NCBI RefSeq assembly: GCF_900130055.1
Contig: NZ_FQXU01000004.1
Location: 310,001 to 374,000, forward strand
Length of the DNA: 64,000 bases
Direction: 5' to 3'
Source: Clostridium intestinale DSM 6191
GTDB taxonomy: Bacteria > Bacillota > Clostridia > Clostridiales > Clostridiaceae
The position numbers and the translations under genes were made by a program. Each line of letters starts with the position of its first letter. Position 1 is the first letter of the stretch. Shown here piece by piece: positions 35,701-43,670 of this stretch. The notes under the pieces are model-generated. The model worked only from the letters and a program-made list of their open reading frames with translations. It was not told the DNA's origin and did not search any database.

Positions 35701-35778
35701 GATTAACTCACTCCTTTTGTTTTCTTATTATTAGTATATCAACAAAACCCTGACAACCACTGTCATTTTTATAAAGAA

Positions 35779-35818
35779 TTAGCCCCATCAAAATCTTAAA
35801 AGAGTTTGATGGGGCTAA
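35779..35818 (-). terminator. Terminator between DUF1659 and YdeI-like genes
   Basis: A perfect fourteen-pair stem (35779-35792 with 35805-35818, TTAGCCCCATCAAA/TTTGATGGGGCTAA). AT-rich tails on both sides allow it to work on either strand. Confidence 0.75.
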
Positions 35819-35826
35819 AAATGAAT

Positions 35827-35943
35827 CTAATGAAGCTGAGGAATGCTTCTACACTTCTATTCGGTAGACGTTGTTCTCAGCGTCAGTCTAATCATTTATA
35901 TTAAATGACTCTAATGAAGCTTTGAGAACCAAGCTTCTACAGC
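35827..35943. repeat. Three palindromic repeats beside the DUF1659 gene
   Basis: Units at 35827-35854 and 35911-35943 read ...TAATGAAGC..GAG(G/A)A..GCTTCTACA in plus orientation. A unit at 35864-35893 is in the opposite orientation (GACG/CGTC stem). The common pattern, T-A-ATGA, stem, GAGAA-type loop, stem, TCTACA, is the same as in the repeats at 58.6-58.9 kb and 63.85 kb. They lie right after the DUF1659 stop codon. Confidence 0.6.
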
Positions 35944-35951
35944 AATAAGGG

Positions 35952-36173
35952 TTACAATCTCAAAAGTTCGAATTTATTTTCTTTTGAAACTCTATATGTC
36001 TGTGTATCAATCACTTGTCCTATAGCATTTCCTACATCATATAAAGCTTCATCTGTAGCATCTTCAGATATTTTTGAATATCTTTGCTTCTTGTAGACAT
36101 CTTTTCCTTCTTTATCTAATCCGCTTTTATATTCTACAACTAAAGCTAATGAAGTTAAAATTGATTCTGTCAT
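35952..36173 (-). CDS. DUF1659 small protein
   Basis: 73 residues: MTESILTSLALVVEYKSG, then GKDVYKKQRYSKISEDATDE and a DVGNAIGQ segment, matching the DUF1659 family of Firmicutes. Members are usually encoded with YvrJ and DUF2922 small proteins. The ATG follows AAAGGAGGCGAGTCAG. It is 41 bases downstream of the LysM amidase gene and probably in the same transcript, ahead of a cluster of palindromic repeats. The function is unknown. Confidence 0.85.
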   Translation of the reverse strand: MTESILTSLALVVEYKSGLDKEGKDVYKKQRYSKISEDATDEALYDVGNAIGQVIDTQTYRVSKENKFELLRL

Positions 36174-36214
36174 CTGACTCGCCTCCTTTCATTTTAAATA
36201 GAATTTTTGATTAT

Positions 36215-36919
36215 TTACTTAACTCTTATTTTTTGACTAGGATATATTAAATCTGGATTTTCAATATTATTTAGAGCTACTATTTCTTTTACTGTTGTGA
36301 AGTAAATCTTTGATAATGTCCATAAGTTATCCCCTTTTTTTACTACATGATATAAGCCTTCTTCTTTTGCCTGATTGCTTTCTTCATTATGGATATTAAA
36401 AGCCTTTTTAATTCCTCTAAAAATTGCAGCTGCCATAGCTTCAGAGTTATAAATTTGCATATCATGTTCACTGTCACAAAAAGCACATTCAATAAGAATT
36501 GCAGGCATTTTAGTATTCTTTAATACAAAGAGATCATCCCTAATTTTTACCCCTCTGTCTCTAAAACCTAGGTCAACAATCTCTGGAAGTATTACTTTTG
36601 CAATATCTATCCCCTTACTGCCTGGATAACAAAGAATCTCACATCCTTGCGCTCCTGGAAATGCATTATGATGAATAGATATAAAGAAATCCTCATTATG
36701 ATTATTAGCTATAGCTACTCTCTTGTTTAAAGAGTCATAAAGACTTGAAGCACTACTAGGTAAACATTTAATAACCTCAATACCTGCACTTAAACATTTC
36801 TCAATTAATTTACTACCTACCTCAAGATTTAACTTATCCTCTGACTTAATCCCAGATGCCCCTATGTCATAACTGCAATTATGACCAATATCAATGGCTA
36901 GTTTTAATACATTACTCAA
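36215..36919 (-). CDS. N-acetylmuramoyl-L-alanine amidase with C-terminal LysM domain
   Basis: About 234 residues. The Amidase_3 catalytic domain has all expected zinc and catalytic residues (AIDIGHNCSYD, the Glu in DKLNLEVGSKLI, FISIHHNAF, AILIECAFCDS). A single LysM wall-binding domain (YHVVKKGDNLWTLSKIYFT...LIYPSQKIRV) closes it. There is no signal peptide, as in endolysins. The start is TTG 36919, eight bases after AGGAGG; the decayed copy at 32951 keeps GTG in the same place, which supports this choice. It probably cuts the wall from inside once a holin or lysis opens the membrane. Confidence 0.87.
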   Translation of the reverse strand: MSNVLKLAIDIGHNCSYDIGASGIKSEDKLNLEVGSKLIEKCLSAGIEVIKCLPSSASSLYDSLNKRVAIANNHNEDFFISIHHNAFPGAQGCEILCYPGSKGIDIAKVILPEIVDLGFRDRGVKIRDDLFVLKNTKMPAILIECAFCDSEHDMQIYNSEAMAAAIFRGIKKAFNIHNEESNQAKEEGLYHVVKKGDNLWTLSKIYFTTVKEIVALNNIENPDLIYPSQKIRVK

Positions 36920-37077
36920 TCTATCAACCTCCTCACAGAATATATATGTCATTTCCCAAAAAATTGCTAAGTTAAGATAGGATAAAATTGAATTTTATTT
37001 GCGTAGCAATATAGTGTCTATTCATATTCAATACCGCTGATATTTAGAAAATAACTCTAACACCATTAATCTCAAAG

Positions 37078-37114
37078 CAAAAAAAATTAGGCATAGAGTG
37101 AAAACTCTATGCCT
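37078..37114 (-). terminator. Terminator upstream of the LysM amidase gene
   Basis: A perfect eleven-pair stem (37089-37099 with 37104-37114, AGGCATAGAGT/ACTCTATGCCT), followed on the minus strand by AATTTTTTTT. It ends a transcript coming from the 37.1-37.5 kb interval. Confidence 0.85.
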
Positions 37115-37155
37115 TAAATTAATCCTTTAGTAGCATGTCTGCTCACTAGCAAAAT

Positions 37156-37307
37156 TTATAAAACTGAAAGACGAAACTTACTAACCAACTGCCTTTGCAT
37201 ATATTGAACAATTACATTTTTTATGCAAGATGACTTACCATCTTCTCTGTAAATATAATTTATATTCTAACCCTAACATCTTCTACTATCATAAATTTCT
37301 TTAACAA
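37156..37307 (-). pseudogene. Possible frameshifted small gene
   Basis: TTG 37307 behind GGAGG opens MLKKFMIVEDVRV, which stops. A shifted frame from about 37265 continues as NINYIYREDGKSSCIKNVIVQY to a stop at 37156, just before a terminator. The two parts together would make about 50 residues. I do not recognise the family, and the reconstruction is tentative. The rest of 36920-37587 holds only a terminator, the small C-terminal fragment at 37378-37455 and the repeat at 37471-37590. Confidence 0.35.
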
Positions 37308-37377
37308 AAATCCTCCAAACTTTTATTCTGAAGGAAAATAAAATGTACTATTTTTTATTTTGTTAACACCTTTATAT

Positions 37378-37455
37378 TTAGCTATTTTCATTTATAAGTT
37401 TTTCAACTTCTTCAATTAATTTTTCTTTTTCAAATAAATCGTTGATTAACGCATA
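37378..37455 (-). pseudogene. Orphan C-terminal coding fragment
   Basis: An open frame without a start reads YALINDLFEKEK, then LIEEVEKLINENS and a stop. It is strongly helical and charged, like the tail of a truncated protein. Stops lie upstream, right at the border with the structured repeat at 37471-37590. The parent gene is not recognised. Confidence 0.3.
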
Positions 37456-37470
37456 AAATTATTTATAATT

Positions 37471-37595
37471 TTAATCCTCGGGAATATAGCTAGATATATT
37501 CTTATCTAGCTAGCTATATAACTATATATAGTGTTTATGCGGCTTTCAGGGCATTTTATAAATAAAAACAGGTGAATTACACATTAATCATTTCA
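37471..37595. repeat. Two-hairpin structured repeat, copy 1
   Basis: Hairpin 1 is TAGCTAGATA/TATCTAGCTA (37487-37496 with 37503-37512). Hairpin 2 is CTATATA/TATATAG (37514-37520 with 37525-37531) with loop ACTA. These are followed by TGTTTATGCGGCTTTCAGGG. A block of 34 bases (37512-37545) is identical to copy 2 at 63227-63260, in the same orientation. Hairpin 1 differs in sequence between copies but stays fully paired. Confidence 0.7.
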
Positions 37596-38295
37596 AGTAA
37601 TCTATAACTTCTAATAAATTTTTAAAAGTTTCTACATTCTCTGGTATCGTAATAAGAGACTCTTCAGGATTTATTAATAACGGATGTTTTCCTTTGTGTG
37701 TTGGTAAATTAGATATGTCATCTGGAATTAGAAAAGGTTTAATATTTCCTTGCAAAGCAGCTTTAATACCTACTATAGAATCTTCTAATACTAAAGCATG
37801 TTCTGGTAAAACTTTTGCTTTTTCACAGGCCTTTAAAAATATTTCAGGATTTGGTTTTCCATTATAGACTTCATCTCCTGATACAATGATATCAAATACA
37901 TCAGGCATATCTTCAATTTTAAAATAGTGTTTTATTTTCTCTCTGCTATTAGAAGAAGCTAAAGCTATTTTATAATAATTTTTCTTTAAAAATTCCAAAA
38001 GTTCTAATAAACCTTTTTTCTTGTATACACGCTTCTCATCACTTAAAATTTTTTCTCTATTTAAAATGATTTTATCTCTCCATTCAGATACAGGAACATC
38101 CTTTCCGTATAATTTTTTCATTCCCTCTCGAATCTCGGGCTCTCTACGTCCAGTCAAATAATAATATACAGAATGATTCACTGTAAAATCAAAATTTTTA
38201 GCACCTTCTATATATGCACGATATGCTAGTTGTCCAGTATCAAACATTAACCCATCCATATCAAATATAACTAATTCAGGTTTTTCCATTCTCAT
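37588..38295 (-). CDS. HAD-family sugar phosphatase (beta-phosphoglucomutase-like)
   Basis: 235 residues with HAD motifs FDMDGLMFDT, ALASSNSREK, a GKPNPE lysine and VLEDSIVGIKAA, in the beta-PGM-like subfamily. It is the last gene of the sugar-acid PTS operon and probably dephosphorylates a sugar-phosphate intermediate or detoxifies a by-product. A hairpin terminator at the end of eda, just upstream, may lower its expression. The start is ATG 38295 behind AGGAGG. Confidence 0.88.
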   Translation of the reverse strand: MRMEKPELVIFDMDGLMFDTGQLAYRAYIEGAKNFDFTVNHSVYYYLTGRREPEIREGMKKLYGKDVPVSEWRDKIILNREKILSDEKRVYKKKGLLELLEFLKKNYYKIALASSNSREKIKHYFKIEDMPDVFDIIVSGDEVYNGKPNPEIFLKACEKAKVLPEHALVLEDSIVGIKAALQGNIKPFLIPDDISNLPTHKGKHPLLINPEESLITIPENVETFKNLLEVIDYLK

Positions 38296-38302
38296 ATAAT
38301 CC

Positions 38303-38340
38303 TCCTAAAAAAAAAGCCGTGCAATATTGCACTAAGCTTT
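38303..38340 (-). terminator. Partial terminator between eda and the HAD gene
   Basis: AAAGC/GCTTT outer stem and the inner palindrome GTGCAATATTGCAC, followed by nine T on the minus strand. It overlaps the eda stop codon. Confidence 0.75.
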
Positions 38341-38961
38341 AATTTGATCAACTAATGATTTTAACAAGTTGCTTGTCTTTTCTTTACCTTCCTCTTTAAT
38401 CATTTTTTCAGAAATAATAAAAGATCCTCCAACCGCTAAAATATAATCGTTACTAACATAATCCATAAAGTTATCTGCATTAATTCCCCCTGTTGGCAAG
38501 AATTTAACATCATAAAATGGTCCACTTAATGCTTTAATAGCTTTTAAACCACCATAAATATCTGCGGGGAAATACTTCACAACATTAAGTCCATAACTAA
38601 CTACTTTTTGAATTTCAGTTGGAGTTGCTGTTCCAGGGAAAACTGGAACCTCATTTTCAATACAATATTCTATTACCTCTGGAATCACAGCTGGAGAAAC
38701 TATAAAACTTGCTCCATTTTCAATTGCCTTCTTAGCTTCTTCTAATGTACGTACAGTTCCTGCTCCAACAATCAACTTACCAGATTGTGAAAGTTTATTA
38801 ATTGCGTCTAAAGCAAGATTGCTTCTAAATGTTACTTCTATAAAAGGTACATCATTTTGCAAAAGAATCTCTTCCAAATCATCTAAATACTTTAAATCAG
38901 TTGCAGTATAAAGAGGTAATAACTTTATTTCTCCTAATTTTTTATATACATCTACACTCAT
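38332..38961 (-). CDS. eda: 2-keto-3-deoxy-6-phosphogluconate aldolase
   Basis: 209 residues, a class I KDPG/KHG aldolase. It has the catalytic Glu in FIEVTFRS, the Schiff-base Lys in VVKYFPA, the phosphate-binding GGIN segment and PAVIPEVIEYC. It splits KDPG to pyruvate and glyceraldehyde-3-phosphate. It is 11 bases after uxuA. No KDG kinase gene is present in the operon, so the aldolase substrate must already be phosphorylated, consistent with import through the PTS. Confidence 0.94.
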   Translation of the reverse strand: MSVDVYKKLGEIKLLPLYTATDLKYLDDLEEILLQNDVPFIEVTFRSNLALDAINKLSQSGKLIVGAGTVRTLEEAKKAIENGASFIVSPAVIPEVIEYCIENEVPVFPGTATPTEIQKVVSYGLNVVKYFPADIYGGLKAIKALSGPFYDVKFLPTGGINADNFMDYVSNDYILAVGGSFIISEKMIKEEGKEKTSNLLKSLVDQIKA

Positions 38962-38972
38962 TACTCTTTCTC

Positions 38973-40046
38973 CTATCTATTTTCATTTTGAGACTTTGTT
39001 ATAGCTTCGTGTAAGCCTCTTAAATAAGTGAAACCTAAAGCACGATCATATAAACCATATCCTGGCATTGCTATTTCATCCCAAATTGCACGTCCATGAT
39101 CTGGACGGATTACACCATCAAAGTTAATATCTACAAGTGCCTTCATAAGTGCATACATATCAAATGATCCATCAATACTCAAATGAGCAGATTCTCTAAA
39201 TTTTTGTTCTCCTAAAAATTCAACATTTCTTAAGTGTACAAAATGAATTCTACTTCCTAATTCATGTATTACTTTGACTAAATCTGTTTCTGGATTTGCT
39301 CCTAAAGATCCTGTGCAAAGTGTTACCCCATTATAAGGAGAATCAATAATATTTATTATTCTCTTATAATCCTCTAAATTTTTTGTTACTCTTGGAAGAT
39401 TAAAAATTTCCCATGGTGGATCATCCGGATGAATACCCATTTTTACATCAACCTCTTCACAAACAGGAATAACTTTTTTTAGAAAATATGCAAGGTTATT
39501 AAATAAATCTTCCTCTGTGATATTTTCATACATTTCCATCAAATCATTAAACTTCTTCAGACGCTCTTCTTCCCATCCTGGTAATTTAAATCCATTAGAT
39601 TGACTATTTATAAGCTTAAACATATCTTTCGCATCCATATTTTCTACGACAGATTGATCAAATAGCAATGAATAACTACCATCTGGATTTTCATGTTTTA
39701 AATTTGTTTTAGCCCATCCAAAAATCGGCTTAAAACTATAACATACTAAATGAATATCACATGCTGCTAAATTTCTAATTGTTTTAATATAATTATCAAT
39801 ATAATGATCACAATCTTTTGTTCTTGCTTTAATTGCATCATGAACCGCAACACTTTCAATTCCAAGTAATTCTAAACCTTCTTTTTCAATTGAATCTTTA
39901 AATTCTTTTATTTCATCAATTTCCCAAACATCTCCAGGCAACTTATTTAATAAGGTTCCTACAACCCCATCTGTACCTGGAACTTGCCTGAAATGTTTTA
40001 AAGGAATAGAGTCTTTCGCTCCATACCATCTAAATCCCCACTTCAT
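38973..40046 (-). CDS. uxuA: Mannonate dehydratase
   Basis: 357 residues of the UxuA family: MKWGFRWYGAKDSIPLKHFRQVPG at the start, CDIHLVCYSFKPIFGWAKT, MGIHPDDPPWEIF, LCTGSLGANPETD and RPDHGRAIWDE. UxuA normally dehydrates D-mannonate to KDG. Here the operon context, with PTS import and a KDPG aldolase but no kinase, suggests a phosphorylated aldonate such as mannonate-6-phosphate as the substrate; that is inference. It follows the PTS IIA gene by 12 bases. Confidence 0.93.
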   Translation of the reverse strand: MKWGFRWYGAKDSIPLKHFRQVPGTDGVVGTLLNKLPGDVWEIDEIKEFKDSIEKEGLELLGIESVAVHDAIKARTKDCDHYIDNYIKTIRNLAACDIHLVCYSFKPIFGWAKTNLKHENPDGSYSLLFDQSVVENMDAKDMFKLINSQSNGFKLPGWEEERLKKFNDLMEMYENITEEDLFNNLAYFLKKVIPVCEEVDVKMGIHPDDPPWEIFNLPRVTKNLEDYKRIINIIDSPYNGVTLCTGSLGANPETDLVKVIHELGSRIHFVHLRNVEFLGEQKFRESAHLSIDGSFDMYALMKALVDINFDGVIRPDHGRAIWDEIAMPGYGLYDRALGFTYLRGLHEAITKSQNENR

Positions 40047-40058
40047 TTTATTCCTCCA

Positions 40059-40511
40059 TTAAAAATCATCATCTTCATCAGTATCATCCATATCTACATC
40101 TACAGGTGCATGCCATAAACTAATACAGTCTTTTGCTTGTTCTGCAGCTGATTTTGCAACTATTTCTATTTGTGTTCCTAAAATTTGATGATTTATTATT
40201 TCCAATAACATAGGTAAGTTAACTCCACCAATAATATAAACCTTGTCTTTTAGTTCTTGCTCTAATTGATTTGTAACAAGAACTGATTGATTATATGGGC
40301 TTGCGCTTACTAAATCAACCAATACCAGAACACCATCGCCTTGATTTACTTCTAAAATAGAGCTATTTATCTTCTTACCAAGTTTCTCAACATCATCTCC
40401 AGCATTTAAATTTACTGTTACTATATTTTCTGTATTTCCCATAATAACTTCTGCTGCATCTTTGATGCCATCGCTTAAAGTACCATGTGTGGCTATTACA
40501 ATTCCTAGCAT
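40059..40511 (-). CDS. PTS mannose-class EIIA component
   Basis: 150 residues. The phosphorylatable His9 is in the EIIA-Man motif [13 protein letters not shown], followed by [16 protein letters not shown] very acidic tail ([13 protein letters not shown]) ends it, echoing the acidic end of the EIIC protein of the same operon. It passes phosphate from HPr to EIIB in the cytoplasm. The ATG follows AAAAGGAG. Confidence 0.93.
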   Translation of the reverse strand: MLGIVIATHGTLSDGIKDAAEVIMGNTENIVTVNLNAGDDVEKLGKKINSSILEVNQGDGVLVLVDLVSASPYNQSVLVTNQLEQELKDKVYIIGGVNLPMLLEIINHQILGTQIEIVAKSAAEQAKDCISLWHAPVDVDMDDTDEDDDF

Positions 40512-40514
40512 AAA

Positions 40515-41402
40515 TTAATCTCCTTTTATATCTTGATTTAACAATTCTAGTGCCTTAGTAAAATGGTCATAATTTAAATTTTTCTTATTTAATTTTGATT
40601 TATCTAAGTAAAACTCATTATTTTTATTTATATCTGCACAAAACAAATAATTGATTTGATCTTTAGGCGATACATAACGTACTCCCTTAGATTCAGTAAC
40701 CTCTTTTTCAAATTGTTGACCCATTACATTTAAAGTGGCATCGGCTCCAATAGAATCTAAATAATAGATCTTTGCATTCTTTTTTACAGAGCTCATTAAG
40801 ACATCTACTCCTCGATTTCCATAACAGCCTTCATCTATAAATGCATAAGCCACTTTTTTTTGCTTTTGATTCTCTGTTAACATCTGTAGTAAAAAAAGTA
40901 CTGAAGATGTGTTCCTAATTAAATTCTTTCGATTCAACTCACCTTTTGTTAGTTTTGATAAAATCACAAAATATCCACCATATATCAGCGCAAGACATGC
41001 TGTTTGCACTGAAAATAAAACAAATGGGGAAGAAACCAACTTCATGTATAAAAGTGTTCCTAGAATACCTAGGAAAACCCAAATTAGAGATGAACAAAGA
41101 ACCGCTTTTGTAGTTTGTTTTTCTTGTTTTTTTCTATCAAACAACACATAATCTCCCAAATAAGCTGGAGGTGTATCATAATAAGTACAAACGATTTGAT
41201 CTGCCTTTTTAATATCTCCAACATACACATTTCGTGCACTGTATTTTTTTTGATTACTATACTCGATTACGGAAACATCTTTTCTCACTTGTGATATATC
41301 TGTTACAAGTGCCTTCAGAAATCTAGTTTTCTCTTTATCGCTATTCCGTGAACGATACATAAAGGAGTACCTAGCCAATCTATCGTTAAAAATATTATCC
41401 AT
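40515..41402 (-). CDS. Membrane protein of unknown function within the PTS operon
   Basis: 295 residues. A soluble amino part (about 1-98) is followed by two adjacent membrane spans (about 102-122 and 125-148) and a soluble carboxyl part. The segments IVCTYYDTPPA and FIDEGCYGNRGVDVL loosely resemble the metal-site blocks of M28 peptidases (AHYDT; DEExGLxGS), with several ligands missing. A degenerate M28-like fold split by a membrane hairpin is possible, but I cannot confirm it. It lies between the EIIA and EIIB genes with short gaps, so it is very likely part of the transport system. Confidence 0.7.
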   Translation of the reverse strand: MDNIFNDRLARYSFMYRSRNSDKEKTRFLKALVTDISQVRKDVSVIEYSNQKKYSARNVYVGDIKKADQIVCTYYDTPPAYLGDYVLFDRKKQEKQTTKAVLCSSLIWVFLGILGTLLYMKLVSSPFVLFSVQTACLALIYGGYFVILSKLTKGELNRKNLIRNTSSVLFLLQMLTENQKQKKVAYAFIDEGCYGNRGVDVLMSSVKKNAKIYYLDSIGADATLNVMGQQFEKEVTESKGVRYVSPKDQINYLFCADINKNNEFYLDKSKLNKKNLNYDHFTKALELLNQDIKGD

Positions 41403-41432
41403 GATAAACCTCCAATTATTATTTAGGAAAAT

Positions 41433-41936
41433 TTACTTAAATTTACTAACAACATCTTTTAGTTCTGTTTTAGGAGCAGAAGGAGTAGCTTGGAAATAGA
41501 TGTTCTCTACTCCATATTTCTCTTTCATTTCTACTAATCTATCCACATCTTCTTTATTTATATAAACAGATTTTGTAACTAATAAATCTTTAGTTGCATC
41601 TTTTTGTGCAATACCTCCAATATTCAACTCTTTCATTGGTACTCCATGCTTAACTAGGTCATGCATAACCTTTACAGTTTTTGCTAACAAGATACAATTA
41701 TAATCTTTGAACTGGTATTCATCCCAATAAAATTTAGCTTTCTCTGGCGTAATTACTATTGTTTTTTGTCCAGTACGGCTACCTGCATTTTTATATAACT
41801 CTCTCATGAATTTGTCATTTGCTACAACTTCATCCACTACAAAGATTGAATTTACCCCGCTCTTCTGTGAAAGAGTCATCATAACTTGTCCATGAATTAA
41901 ACGTTCATCTACTCTTGCTAAATTTATAACACCCAT
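41433..41936 (-). CDS. PTS mannose-class EIIB component
   Basis: About 167 residues with the EIIB-Man phospho-histidine motif VDERLIHGQVM, then FVVDEVVANDKF and the VYINKEDVDRL segment. It receives phosphate from EIIA and phosphorylates the sugar in EIIC/EIID. The start is ATG 41936 (MGVINLARVD), eight bases after AGGAG; the TTG at 41942 is less likely. Confidence 0.93.
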   Translation of the reverse strand: MGVINLARVDERLIHGQVMMTLSQKSGVNSIFVVDEVVANDKFMRELYKNAGSRTGQKTIVITPEKAKFYWDEYQFKDYNCILLAKTVKVMHDLVKHGVPMKELNIGGIAQKDATKDLLVTKSVYINKEDVDRLVEMKEKYGVENIYFQATPSAPKTELKDVVSKFK

Positions 41937-41956
41937 TTTCAAATCTCCTTTTTATT

Positions 41957-42814
41957 TTATAGAATTCCAACTCCAGCTAAAACAATTAAAATTAATGTTA
42001 ACCATAATAATGCTGAGGTAACTTTTAAACCTTTTTTATTGTAGAACCAATAAACTCCCATAACTACTGTTAATGGTAAAAGTCCAGGAATAATAGAATC
42101 TAAAATACTTTGGATAACGAATGGTTTCCCTGAAATTGTGAATTGCAAAGTTGAACTTACTTTTACATAGTTACCTGCTAAGATTCCCATCATATATATA
42201 CCTAAAACTGATAAAGTGTCAATTGCAGTCTGAACGCCTGTACTTGCCATAAGTCCTGTTGCGTTACGTCCCATATTGAATGCTTGGCGAGAAAAGAATA
42301 TACCTAATAAAACCTGATAAATTGCAAAACAAACGAATGGGAATAATGCTCCTAATGGACTACCTTGCTGAGCCCAAGGAACTGCTATTGCAATAAATAT
42401 ATATTGTACAGTCCCTGAGTCGATTGCATCACCAATTCCAGCAAGTGCACCCATCAAACCAGCTTTTGTATTATACATCAAATCGTCTTTCATCATTATT
42501 TCTGATTTCTCATATTCTTCTTTTGCACGTTGTGATTCCATAGAAGCCATTAAACCAGTAATAACTCCACCACCCCAACTTAACTGAGTATTGAAAAATA
42601 ATAGTTGTCTTTTATAAGCAGCTTTTAATGATTCATCATCTTTGTATAGTTTTCTTAAAATTGGCATCATTGCATACAATAAAGAAGATGCAAGGTATCT
42701 TTCAAATGAATGTGGAATTTCATTTGCAAAGTGCCATCTTAAATATGCTTTAGTAACATCTTTTTTTGTAATCTCTTCTGGAGCTGCAGCAGCTCTTTTT
42801 ACACTTTCACTCAT
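41957..42814 (-). CDS. PTS mannose-class EIID component
   Basis: 285 residues of the EIID-Man family: KAYLRWHFANEIPHSFERYLA, FFNTQLSWGGGVITGLMASME, GALAGIGDAIDSGT and four carboxyl membrane spans. It forms the membrane channel with EIIC. It is encoded 15 bases after EIIC. The sequence does not fix the substrate. Confidence 0.94.
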   Translation of the reverse strand: MSESVKRAAAAPEEITKKDVTKAYLRWHFANEIPHSFERYLASSLLYAMMPILRKLYKDDESLKAAYKRQLLFFNTQLSWGGGVITGLMASMESQRAKEEYEKSEIMMKDDLMYNTKAGLMGALAGIGDAIDSGTVQYIFIAIAVPWAQQGSPLGALFPFVCFAIYQVLLGIFFSRQAFNMGRNATGLMASTGVQTAIDTLSVLGIYMMGILAGNYVKVSSTLQFTISGKPFVIQSILDSIIPGLLPLTVVMGVYWFYNKKGLKVTSALLWLTLILIVLAGVGIL

Positions 42815-42829
42815 TTTATCTTCTCTCCT

Positions 42830-43660
42830 TTAAAACCCGTCATCGTAATCATCTTCATCTAATGTCTCTGCAGCCTTAGCCGAAGTTGTAATAGGAACAT
42901 TTTTTCCTTTTTGAGACATTATGAAAATTAAAGCAATCAATAGACCAAATACAGCATAAGTTACCATTGTAATATTCAATGACTTTAATGAAACGCTCAT
43001 GAAATATGCTAGGAAAAAGAATACTAAGTAATCTTTACGTCCAATTACATAAACTGTTGTTGCAATACCAATAGCAGCCAATCCGCCACCAACAACTCCA
43101 AGAATATGAAATACAAAGGTTCCTTCTAAAGCATTTATTACATCTGCAATCATTGGTGCCCCAAAATATAAAGCTATGAATACAAGTGGTACAAATAGAG
43201 CAAATGATGCAATTGTAGGTAAAAGAATGATTGAACGTTTAATAGCGCCATCATTTAAATCTTCTACAGCTTTATCTGTATATTTACCTAAGAATGTATT
43301 GATAAAGAAACGGAATTGATATAAATAACTTCCTAACAAACCAACAGGAACTGCAACAGCAATAGCTGCTTCAGGCTGTAAATTTCCCAACAAAGCAACT
43401 GGTACCGCTATAGCAGCTGCAATAGATGGTTCTGATGGCATGGATCCTCCTGGAGAGAAAACCCCCATATAAATCAACTGTAAAGCTGCTGTAACAATCA
43501 TCGCTTGTCCAACATCTCCCATAACAATACCAACAATCAAACCAGTCATTAAAGGTGAAAAACGAAGCGTTAAGGTTGCTCCTCCACCTAACCATCTTGA
43601 CATAACCGCTCCAACCCACAAAGCGATTAAAAAACTCTGTAATACACTTAAAGTTTCCAT
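42830..43660 (-). CDS. PTS mannose-class EIIC component
   Basis: 276 residues with seven or more hydrophobic segments and family blocks WLGGGATLTLRFSPLMTGLI, QLIYMGVFSPGGSMPSEPS and GNLQPEAAIAVAVPVG. It ends in an acidic tail (LDEDDYDDGF), like the EIIA of this operon. It carries the sugar-recognition site. The ribosome site is weak (purine-rich GAAGAAGAG). Confidence 0.94.
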   Translation of the reverse strand: METLSVLQSFLIALWVGAVMSRWLGGGATLTLRFSPLMTGLIVGIVMGDVGQAMIVTAALQLIYMGVFSPGGSMPSEPSIAAAIAVPVALLGNLQPEAAIAVAVPVGLLGSYLYQFRFFINTFLGKYTDKAVEDLNDGAIKRSIILLPTIASFALFVPLVFIALYFGAPMIADVINALEGTFVFHILGVVGGGLAAIGIATTVYVIGRKDYLVFFFLAYFMSVSLKSLNITMVTYAVFGLLIALIFIMSQKGKNVPITTSAKAAETLDEDDYDDGF

Positions 43661-43670
43661 TACTCTTCTT

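Noticed and set aside
35827..35943. CRISPR array reading of the palindromic repeats
   Set aside because: Units are in mixed orientation, with irregular spacing and no constant-length spacers or cas genes.
37471..37595. Transposon end or group I intron/IStron reading of the structured repeat
   Set aside because: No transposase, TnpB or intron core is present near either copy and target duplications are not visible; a mobile origin stays possible but unsupported.
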